A stretch of 8,630 nt of DNA from Fen-999 sp964530115 (GTDB lineage: Bacteria > Pseudomonadota > Gammaproteobacteria > Burkholderiales > Rhodocyclaceae). A program made the position numbers and the translations under genes. The stretch is taken from assembly GCA_964530115.1 (NCBI GenBank), contig CAZGYD010000202.1, forward strand, positions 1 through 8,630, in the 5' to 3' direction. How positions within the stretch are numbered: position 1 is the stretch's first letter; each line of letters opens with the position of its first letter. This document shows, piece by piece, positions 1 to 5,052 of this stretch. The notes under the pieces are model-generated. The model was not told the DNA's origin. It did not search any database and saw only the letters and a program-made list of their open reading frames with translations.

Positions 1-56
1 CCGCGAACGGAGTGCGAGGACGCTCACGGGGGCCGGGAGATGTGTATAAGGGACCG
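1..56 (+). other. Degraded Nextera (Tn5) sequencing-adapter remnant at the contig end
   Basis: Bases 38-50 read AGATGTGTATAAG, the first 13 bases of the 19-base Tn5 mosaic end used in Nextera libraries. Over 38-56 the match is 17 of 19. Extending left over 23-37, the 15 bases of the read-2 adapter arm (GTCTCGTGGGCTCGG) match at 10 of 15, giving 27 of 34 over 23-56. Read on the minus strand, one frame gives VPYTHL, a variant of the VSYTHL peptide typical of adapter read-through in contaminated assemblies. Bases 1-22 sit where the index and flow-cell arm would be and resemble no gene. I treat all 56 bases as non-genomic. The mismatches look like low-quality read-tail errors. Confidence 0.85.
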
Positions 57-577
57 GGGTTCCCCGACGGCCCGCCGGCGAGGATCACGGCCGGACGCAT
101 GAGCGTCGCGCGGGGGAGCGCCACGCGCTGCCGCTGGCCGCCGGAAAGCTGGTCGGGGCGATGGTGGGCGCGGTCGGCGAGTCCCACGCCGGCCAGCGCC
201 CCCGCAACGCGCGCCCGCCGCTCCGCCGCCGGAACGCCGGCGAGCATCAGCGGCAGGGCGACGTTTTCGGCCGCGGTGAGCCGCGGCACGAGATGGAAGC
301 TCTGGAACACGAAGCCGATCCGCTCGCGGCGGATGCGTGCCTGCTCGTCGGCCGTGAGCGTGGTCACGTCACGCCCCTCGAGCCGGTAGGTGCCGGCATC
401 GGGCCGGTCGAGGAGGCCGAGCAGGTTGAGCAGGGTCGACTTGCCCGAGCCCGAAGGGCCCATGACCGCGAGGTATTCGCCGGCCTCGACCGAGAGATCG
501 AGCGCGGCGAGCGCATGCACCCGGCTGTCGCCGAGCGTGAACACGCGCTCGATGCCGGAAAGCTCGATCAGCGCCAT
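57..577 (-). CDS. ABC transporter ATP-binding protein, MacB/LolD type (3' end lost at contig end)
   Basis: This is the cytoplasmic ATPase of a MacB/LolD-like exporter, which would couple ATP hydrolysis to a FtsX-type permease. The protein starts MALIELSGIERVF. It shows Walker A GPSGSGKST near residues 40-48, the Q-loop FVFQS near 91-95 and the ABC signature LSGGQRQRV near 143-151. Its ATG directly follows the TAG stop of the upstream membrane-fusion gene with no gap, so the two are translationally coupled. The frame stays open to base 2, but everything beyond base 57 is adapter. The last 20 or so codons fit the family badly: the Walker B region reads VILAGGPSGNPG where VILADEPTGNLD is expected, and the preceding alanine/leucine positions are also altered. 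I infer sequencing error at the read end, not a genuinely dead ATPase. About 50 C-terminal residues, including the H-loop, are missing. The family is clear; the substrate is unknown. Confidence 0.88.
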
Positions 578-1726
578 CTATTTCGTCTGGCCGTCGGCGA
601 CTTTCGCCTTGACGCCGGCCTTGACGCCCTCTTTCTCCAGCGAGGTGACGACCTGTTCGCCGGCCTGGAGGCCTTCCAGCACCTCGGTGTATTCCCAGTT
701 GGCGAGGCCGGCACGGATCCGGCGTTCCTCGAGTATGCCCTCCTTGAGCACGAGCACACGGCCGCCGTCGAGCAGCGCAGCCGTCGGTACCCGAAGCGCA
801 TCTTCGCGCACGTCGAGCACGATCTCGACATCGGCGCTGTAGCCGACCAGGAGTCCCCTGGCCTCCTCGGGATGGGCGAAATCCACTTCCACGTCGACGG
901 TGCGTGCCTGCTTCTCGACCGCCGAGACGTAGGGAGCGACGCGGCGGACCTTGCCGGCGAAGGGCTTTTTCGCGAAGGCGTCGATGGTGATGCGCACGGG
1001 CTGGCCGATCTTGATCTTCGGCGCATCGACTTCGTCCATCGGCGCCTTGACGTAGAGGCAGCCATCGTCGATCAGGTCGATCGCCGGCGGCGTCGGCACG
1101 CCGGGAGGCGAGGGTGTCGAGTATTCGCCGACCTCGCCGACGATCTTGGCGACCGTGCCGTCGAAGGGCGCGTAGAGCACGGTGCGGCCCTGCTCGACGC
1201 GCGTGGCGGCGAGCTTGGCCTCGGCCTGCCTGACGTCGGCCTTGGCCGTCTCGCAGGCGGCGGCCTTCGCCTCGGCCTCGGTGCGGGCCTGGTCCTCCTT
1301 CGACACTGAAACGAAGTTCTGCCGGCGCAGGCTGGAAATGCGCTCGGCCTCGCGCGCCGCGCTGGCGGCGAGCGTGCAGGCCTCGGCGACACGCCGCCGG
1401 GCAAGATCCACCTGGGTCGAGGCCAGCGCCTGCTGGGCCTTCTGGTCGTCGTTCCAGAGCTTCATGAGCAGTTGGCCCTTCTTTACGCGGTCGCCCTCGC
1501 GGACGGCGAGGATCTCGATGCGCCCGCCAAGGATCGTGGACAACTTGGTGCGCTGGCACGCTTCCACGGTGCCGGCACGGGTGTTGGCGATCGAGGCCTC
1601 GACCCGCCCGCGGTCGACGGCCTTGACGACGACGGCGACGGGCTTCGGCCGCGAGAACCACCAGAAAGCGGCGACGAGAAGGACGATGACCGCGAGCGCG
1701 GCAAGGATGCGGAACGAAATCTTCAT
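578..1726 (-). CDS. Periplasmic membrane-fusion (adaptor) protein of an ABC efflux system, HlyD/MacA family
   Basis: This 382-residue adaptor should link an inner-membrane ABC exporter to an outer-membrane channel. It has one N-terminal membrane anchor at about residues 7-24 (ILAALAVIVLLVAAFWWF). A barrel-sandwich half follows near 66-90 (GGRIEILAVREGDRVKKGQ), then an Ala/Glu/Arg-rich coiled-coil hairpin near 93-178, the second barrel-sandwich half near 180-226 (VLYAPFDGTVAKIVGEVGEY), and beta-barrel plus membrane-proximal domains to the C-terminus. A proline-rich insert (PSPPGVPTPP) lies at about 205-214. I chose the ATG at 1726 because MKISFR begins right before the anchor. The frame extends to 1852, but that would add 42 residues running into the divergent rhodanese gene. 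No good ribosome site precedes 1726. Stop TAG abuts the ATG of the ATPase, so the pair forms an operon. The substrate (macrolide, peptide, lipid or other) cannot be told from the sequence. Confidence 0.9.
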   Translation of the reverse strand: MKISFRILAALAVIVLLVAAFWWFSRPKPVAVVVKAVDRGRVEASIANTRAGTVEACQRTKLSTILGGRIEILAVREGDRVKKGQLLMKLWNDDQKAQQALASTQVDLARRRVAEACTLAASAAREAERISSLRRQNFVSVSKEDQARTEAEAKAAACETAKADVRQAEAKLAATRVEQGRTVLYAPFDGTVAKIVGEVGEYSTPSPPGVPTPPAIDLIDDGCLYVKAPMDEVDAPKIKIGQPVRITIDAFAKKPFAGKVRRVAPYVSAVEKQARTVDVEVDFAHPEEARGLLVGYSADVEIVLDVREDALRVPTAALLDGGRVLVLKEGILEERRIRAGLANWEYTEVLEGLQAGEQVVTSLEKEGVKAGVKAKVADGQTK

Positions 1727-1745
1727 GACGTTGCCAAAGGAGGCC

Positions 1746-1766
1746 GGAGCGTTGATTCTACGCTCC
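1746..1766 (-). promoter_or_regulatory. Inverted repeat over a candidate -10 box upstream of the efflux operon
   Basis: GGAGCGT (1746-1752) and ACGCTCC (1760-1766) form a perfect 7-bp inverted repeat with a 7-base spacer. The spacer overlaps TAGAAT on the minus strand (1755-1760), a reasonable sigma-70 -10 box about 29 bases before the adaptor start. No convincing -35 is seen. A second inverted repeat, CCGGCC (1773-1778) and GGCCGG (1783-1788), lies just upstream. The arrangement would fit a repressor operator, but no regulator gene is in the window, and such repeats can arise by chance in GC-rich DNA. Confidence 0.3.
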
Positions 1767-1798
1767 GACACCCCGGCCACCCGGCCGGTTCCGCAAGT

Positions 1799-1804
1799 TA
1801 CAAT
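1799..1804 (+). promoter_or_regulatory. Candidate -10 box (TACAAT) for the rhodanese gene
   Basis: TACAAT differs from the sigma-70 consensus at one base. It starts an unusually AT-rich patch (about 1797-1833) that runs to the ATG at 1834. No recognisable -35 lies 16-18 bases upstream, and no clear ribosome-binding site precedes the start. This is a weak call. Confidence 0.3.
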
Positions 1805-1833
1805 CAGGAATATCGTATTTCGCTGATATATCG

Positions 1834-2286
1834 ATGAAACCTGCCGCCGCATCGTTGCTCGCCCTCGCCGCCCTCTCGGCGGCTTCCTTCGCGCATGCCG
1901 AAGTCACCCACATCGACAACGAGGAACTCGCCCGCCTCATGGCCGCGGGCGTGCCGGTCATCGACATCCGCACCGAGCCCGAGTGGCGCGAAACCGGCAT
2001 CGTCAAGGGCAGCCATCTGCTGACTTTCTTCGACGAACGCGGCCGCGCCGATCCACCGGCGTGGCTGGCGAAGCTTGCGCCCGTCGCGCGGCCCGACCAG
2101 CCGGTGATCCTGATCTGCCGCACCGGCAACCGCACCGGCCTACTCGCCAAGTTCCTCGACGAGAAGGTCGGCTACACGAAGGTGTACAACGTCAGGCACG
2201 GCATCTACGGCTGGCTGCGCGACAAGCGGCCGGTCGAGCCGGCCGCGGCGACGCTCGCCGCCTGCAAGTCAGCCGGCCGCTGCTGA
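1834..2286 (+). CDS. Secreted single-domain rhodanese-like protein (periplasmic sulfurtransferase)
   Basis: This 150-residue protein has a classic Sec signal peptide: MKPAAASLLALAALSAASFAHA, with likely cleavage after Ala22. The rest is one rhodanese domain. It includes VPVIDIRTEPEW (about 40-51), the active-site loop CRTGNRT with nucleophilic Cys95, and the closing motif VYNVRHGIYGWL (about 117-128). Rhodaneses carry sulfane sulfur as a cysteine persulfide, and an intact Cys95 suggests this one can do so in the periplasm. The C-terminal tail carries two further cysteines (144 and 150), possibly a disulfide pair. The gene diverges from the efflux operon across 107 bases and overlaps the stop of the convergent sensor gene by 18 bases. 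The physiological sulfur donor and acceptor are unknown. Confidence 0.92.
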   Translation: MKPAAASLLALAALSAASFAHAEVTHIDNEELARLMAAGVPVIDIRTEPEWRETGIVKGSHLLTFFDERGRADPPAWLAKLAPVARPDQPVILICRTGNRTGLLAKFLDEKVGYTKVYNVRHGIYGWLRDKRPVEPAAATLAACKSAGRC

Positions 2287-3237
2287 ACCGAGCCAGAAGG
2301 CGACGTCCATCTTCAGGAATTCGTCCCACGGCACGTAGTGCGAGCCGTCGCACGAGAACGTCAGGCCGACGATGCCATTGAAAACGTTGAGCGTTCCCGT
2401 GCGCAGGTAGAAGGTGTCGTCGACGAAGCGAAGGTTCCGCAGCCCGTCGAGGATGGCGCGGATGCGTTCCCTGGGCACGACGGCGCCGGCCGGATACGGC
2501 TGGCGGCGGAAGGCGAGGCAGATGTCCGGGCTGGTGAGCGCGCCGATGTCGAGCAGGCGGTAGCGGTAGGGGTCGTCGATGATCCAATAGACCGCGCGGC
2601 TGCTGGAGAAATGCAGCATCACGTGGTGCATGCCGTGATCGAGCATCAGCTCCTCGACGACGCCGAGCACGGTGTCGAGCTGCCGGTCCATCTCGCTCTC
2701 GGCGCGCGTCTGGTGGAAGACCGTGCTGCGGATCGCCGGGTCGCCGCGCATCTGCCGCCACTGCGTACGCTCGGCGATCGGCTCGCGCGTGAGCGGCAGG
2801 TCCTGGAGGAAAAAGTCCGCGCCGATGAAGCCCAGCGCCCGGCCGCTCGTGTCGCGGACGATCTGGATCGCCGTGAGGCCGGGGCGGCGGTCGCGCAGCG
2901 TGATGTACGCCTTCGAGAGCAGGAAGCCCGAGGCCGGCTGGACCTCGCGCATGTAGGGCCGGTGTGCGCGGTTGCGGCCGAAATCGGCTGCGACGATGCC
3001 GTCCGGGCCGACGTTGTCGGAGATCTGCCGGCCGCCGGTGTCCATCGCGTAGAGGTAGCGGCAGTAGGGCACCGTCGGGAACATGCGCCGGAGGACGTCG
3101 TCGAGCCTCGCCCGCGGCTCCGGGTCGTGCCAGACTTCGGCGCAGGCCTGGGCGACGCGGCGCAGCGGTTCTTCGAGCGAGCGCTTCAGTTCCGCGCGCT
3201 GACGGGCGACGGCCTGCTGGAGCGTCTCTTCGGCCAT
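2269..3237 (-). CDS. PDC/Cache sensor-domain protein without membrane segment
   Basis: The protein has 322 residues. Residues about 58-148 look like a PDC/Cache ligand-binding fold: YLYAMDTGGRQISDNVG, then FGRNRAHRPYM, then FLLSKAYITLRDRRPGLTAIQIV, ending GRALGFIGADFFLQDL. Such domains bind small metabolites (amino acids, organic acids) and usually sit outside the membrane in chemoreceptors or kinases. Here I see no signal peptide and no hydrophobic helix; the N-terminus is a charged amphipathic helix (residues 1-35). The C-terminal half (about 180-313) is not a kinase, GGDEF, HAMP or other output domain that I recognise. The ATG lies 2 bases after the LysE stop codon, so it is probably co-transcribed and perhaps coupled with it. 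The stop lies inside the convergent rhodanese gene. The Cache assignment is fairly sure; the overall function is unknown. Confidence 0.82.
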   Translation of the reverse strand: MAEETLQQAVARQRAELKRSLEEPLRRVAQACAEVWHDPEPRARLDDVLRRMFPTVPYCRYLYAMDTGGRQISDNVGPDGIVAADFGRNRAHRPYMREVQPASGFLLSKAYITLRDRRPGLTAIQIVRDTSGRALGFIGADFFLQDLPLTREPIAERTQWRQMRGDPAIRSTVFHQTRAESEMDRQLDTVLGVVEELMLDHGMHHVMLHFSSSRAVYWIIDDPYRYRLLDIGALTSPDICLAFRRQPYPAGAVVPRERIRAILDGLRNLRFVDDTFYLRTGTLNVFNGIVGLTFSCDGSHYVPWDEFLKMDVAFWLGSAAAG

Positions 3238-3239
3238 GG

Positions 3240-3884
3240 TCAGCGCGCGACGAGCAGGCGCAGCCCGAGCGCGACGAAGATGCCGCCGGCGATCCGGTCG
3301 AGCCAGGCGCCGACACCGGGGTGGCGCATCAGGCGTTCGCCGAGGCGGCCGGCGAACCAGCCGATGGCGCCGAAGATGACGACCGTCCCGAGCGTGAACA
3401 CCAGCCCCAGCTGGACGATCTGCCAGCCCGCATGACCGCGCGCGGTATCGACGAACTGCGGCAGGAAGGCGAGGAAGAACAGGATCACCTTCGGGTTGAT
3501 GGCATTGGCGACGAGTCCCTTGACGAACAGCCGGCCGGGGGAATCCTCGGGCACGGCGTGTTGCGACGGCTGAGTTTGGGCGCGTGCGTGGCGGATCGCC
3601 TGAAAGCCGAGCCAGACGAGATAGAGCCCGCCGGCGACCCTGAGTGCCGTGAACGCAGTGGTCGAGGCGGCGATCAGCGCCGAGACGCCGAGCGCCGCGA
3701 GCAGCGTGTGGTTCAGGCAGCCCGCCGCACAGCCGAGTCCGAAGGCGACCCCCGCGCGGCGTCCGCGCGCCATGCTCAGCGACAGCACCATGAGATTGTC
3801 CGGCCCCGGCGCCAGGGTGACGAGCACCGCCGCGACGAGGAAGGCGGAGAGCTGGGGGGCGGAGAGCAGGATGTCAGTCGTCAT
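3240..3884 (-). CDS. LysE/RhtB-family amino-acid (or metabolite) exporter
   Basis: This 214-residue integral inner-membrane protein has about six hydrophobic segments. It carries the family signature near the N-terminus, TLAPGPDNLMVLSLSMARG (about 23-41). The second conserved block, NAINPKVILFFLAFLPQFV, lies at about 127-145. The length is typical of RhtB/LysE transporters (about 205-215 residues), which export amino acids such as lysine, homoserine, threonine or leucine, and sometimes other small molecules, by proton antiport. A charged loop (about 98-120) separates the two halves, as usual. It lies 44 bases after the mipA-like stop and 2 bases before the sensor gene, in one transcription direction. 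The substrate cannot be read from the sequence; the adjacent Cache-domain gene raises the possibility of a shared ligand. Confidence 0.93.
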   Translation of the reverse strand: MTTDILLSAPQLSAFLVAAVLVTLAPGPDNLMVLSLSMARGRRAGVAFGLGCAAGCLNHTLLAALGVSALIAASTTAFTALRVAGGLYLVWLGFQAIRHARAQTQPSQHAVPEDSPGRLFVKGLVANAINPKVILFFLAFLPQFVDTARGHAGWQIVQLGLVFTLGTVVIFGAIGWFAGRLGERLMRHPGVGAWLDRIAGGIFVALGLRLLVAR

Positions 3885-3928
3885 GGCGCGGATCGCAGGT
3901 TGCCGATGAAAGCGCCGCCCGGTGCCGG

Positions 3929-4663
3929 CTACTTGAACTCGTAACTCACCGCGACATAGGCGTTCCAGCGTCCGGTGCGCGCGGTTAGCGGGCTTTGGCC
4001 GATGCCCTCGTCGAGCGCCTTGTTGCGCAGGGTGAAGGCGAGGTTCCAGTGGCCGCCGAGCGGCGAGCTGGTGTGGATGGCGACGTAAGGGTTGAGCGCC
4101 CTGCCCGGCGAGTACGCAGCGAAGCCGCCTTCGCCTTCATAGGTGCCGAAATAATAGGCCGTGTATTTCTCGGAAAGCATTTCGAGGCCGACTTCCGGGT
4201 AGATCTTGAGCCAGGGCGCGGCCTCGATCCGGCCGATCCAGCTCGCGTCGGCGATCCAGCCCTTCGAGTCGCCGAAGTCGCGCATCAGCGCGAGCGACAC
4301 GGCGCCCCACGGCGTGCGCTGGAAGGAGCTCAAGCCGAAGGGGCGCGAATGCCGGCGTTCGCGCACGCCGGCGCTCGAGAGCGTGTCGCTGTCCATGCCG
4401 TCGAGGAGGACGCGCGTGGCGAGTTCCAGGTGGCCGTGACCGAGCGGCAGTACCTCGAAGCCGAAGGTGTCGACGCGGCCGAAGAAACGGCCCCACTGGC
4501 CCCAGACGTAGGGCAGCACGCTGGTCTGCGTCGATTCGCCCTTGTACGTGCCCTGGCGGCTGAAGATGCCCAGCCCGATGTCGCCGGTATAACCGTCGGC
4601 CCAGGCGCCGGCGCTCGTTGCCAGCAGCGCGGCGAAGGCCAAGGCCCCTTGGTGACGCGTCAT
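3929..4663 (-). CDS. MipA/OmpV-family outer-membrane protein
   Basis: The protein has 244 residues, with a signal peptide MTRHQGALAFAALLATSAGAWA cleaved after Ala22. The remainder alternates short amphipathic beta-strands with turns, as in small outer-membrane barrels. It matches the MipA/OmpV style: a short N-terminal GDIGLGIF segment, SVLPYVWGQWGRFF, an internal block around WIGRIEAAPWLKIYPEVGLE, and a C-terminal barrel strand WNAYVAVSYEFK. Family members include the E. coli MltA-interacting protein and Vibrio OmpV; roles range from a murein-synthesis scaffold to osmotic or metal-responsive porin-like proteins. Unusually, the chain ends in Lys, with the aromatic Phe next to last. The start is fixed by a strong ribosome site, GGGAGGAAAG, just upstream. 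It is the first gene of the mipA-lysE-sensor run. Confidence 0.85.
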   Translation of the reverse strand: MTRHQGALAFAALLATSAGAWADGYTGDIGLGIFSRQGTYKGESTQTSVLPYVWGQWGRFFGRVDTFGFEVLPLGHGHLELATRVLLDGMDSDTLSSAGVRERRHSRPFGLSSFQRTPWGAVSLALMRDFGDSKGWIADASWIGRIEAAPWLKIYPEVGLEMLSEKYTAYYFGTYEGEGGFAAYSPGRALNPYVAIHTSSPLGGHWNLAFTLRNKALDEGIGQSPLTARTGRWNAYVAVSYEFK

Positions 4664-4667
4664 CGCT

Positions 4668-4674
4668 TTCCTCC
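4668..4674 (-). promoter_or_regulatory. Strong ribosome-binding site for the MipA-like gene
   Basis: On the minus strand the bases read GGAGGAA, with the GGAGG core 6 bases before the ATG at 4663. It is the clearest Shine-Dalgarno sequence in the window and decides the start of this gene. Most other genes here lack an obvious one. Confidence 0.8.
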
Positions 4675-4786
4675 CTGTCCCTTGTGTCGGATCGTCCGGA
4701 CGCTATTGTGCGACAAAGCTGCCGGAAGGGCTGAAATCCCGCCCCTGCCGGCATCGGCTGCGCGTGGCGGCCGCCGGTTGCGAAAC

Positions 4787-4890
4787 TGTGGGGCTTCGCC
4801 CCATCCCTCGCTTGTGGGGCTTCGCCCCATCCCTCGCCTGTGGGGCTTCGCCCCATCCCTCGCCTGTGGGGCTTCGCCCCATCCCTCGCT
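4787..4890. repeat. Tandem repeat, 4 copies of a 26-bp hairpin unit
   Basis: Copies start at 4787, 4813, 4839 and 4865 with an exact 26-bp period. They are identical apart from the last base (C or T). Each copy contains TGGGGC-TTC-GCCCCA, a perfect 6-bp stem with a three-base loop (first copy at 4789-4803), followed by TCCCTCGC. In RNA from either strand every unit would fold into a tight hairpin. The next repeat type begins immediately at 4891. This may be a REP-like intergenic element expanded by slippage or unequal recombination. Confidence 0.95.
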
Positions 4891-4982
4891 TCGCTCGGGA
4901 CCGCCACTTCGTGGCGTCCTGCGCCCTTCGGGCTGGTCGCTCGGGACCGCCACTTCGTGGCGTCCTGCGCCCTTCGGGCTGG
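4891..4982. repeat. Tandem repeat, 2 identical copies of a 46-bp double-hairpin unit
   Basis: Copies at 4891-4936 and 4937-4982 are identical over all 46 bases. Each holds two hairpins. In the first copy, CGCCAC-TTC-GTGGCG is at 4902-4916 and GCCC-TTC-GGGC is at 4923-4933. The loop and closing pair (CTTCG) are the same as in the adjacent 26-bp units although the stem sequences differ. This block follows the 26-bp array without a gap, so 4787-4982 is one continuous composite element with at least eight hairpins. Confidence 0.95.
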
Positions 4983-5038
4983 TCAGCCGTGGCAATACGC
5001 CAGCCGCACCCGGGGCGCCCGCAGCCGGCCAGGCGGCG

Positions 5039-5044
5039 TAGAAT
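5039..5044 (+). promoter_or_regulatory. Candidate -10 box (TAGAAT) for corA
   Basis: TAGAAT lies 8 bases before the corA ATG at 5053, so a start site about 7 bases downstream would give a nearly leaderless mRNA. This agrees with the absence of any Shine-Dalgarno sequence. No -35 match is present in the GC-rich upstream bases. An identical TAGAAT occurs upstream of the efflux operon on the other strand. Confidence 0.35.
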
Positions 5045-5052
5045 CCGCGGCC

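Larger units (their letters stand above)
4664..5052. other. 389-base gene-free region between the divergent MipA-like and corA genes
   Basis: I see no credible gene here. Open frames across it spell repetitive peptides such as EGWGEAPQARDGAKPH, which are translations of the tandem repeats, not proteins. Promoters for both flanking genes should lie here. 4675-4786 carries the leader of the MipA-like gene, with no clear promoter hexamers. 4787-4982 is filled by tandem hairpin repeats. 4983-5052 holds the corA promoter candidate. Confidence 0.7.

Noticed and set aside
38..56. A genuine Tn5-family transposon end
   Set aside because: The match continues into the synthetic read-2 adapter arm, is at the very contig edge, and no transposase or target duplication is visible, so a library adapter is far more likely.
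161..1309. 382-codon plus-strand open frame opposite the efflux genes
   Set aside because: It is antisense to a membrane-fusion protein and ATPase with clear domains. Its translation is low-complexity Arg/Glu/Asp-rich with no family resemblance, as expected for GC-rich shadow frames.
369..1661. 430-codon minus-strand open frame
   Set aside because: It is a shifted frame of the adaptor and ATPase genes. It even contains GPFGLGQVDPAQ, the out-of-frame reading of the true Walker A GPSGSGKSTL. Not a separate gene, and no sign of a real frameshift.
1727..1852. N-terminal extension of the membrane-fusion protein to 1852
   Set aside because: It would place 42 non-signal residues before the membrane anchor and overlap the start of the divergent rhodanese gene.
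4787..4982. Possible CRISPR array
   Set aside because: The repeats are directly tandem with no unique spacers between copies, units are only 26 and 46 bp with internal hairpins, and no cas genes are near.
3995..5041. 348-codon plus-strand open frame over the MipA-like gene and repeats
   Set aside because: It is the shadow of a well-supported outer-membrane protein with signal peptide and strong ribosome site on the other strand, extended by repeat translation.
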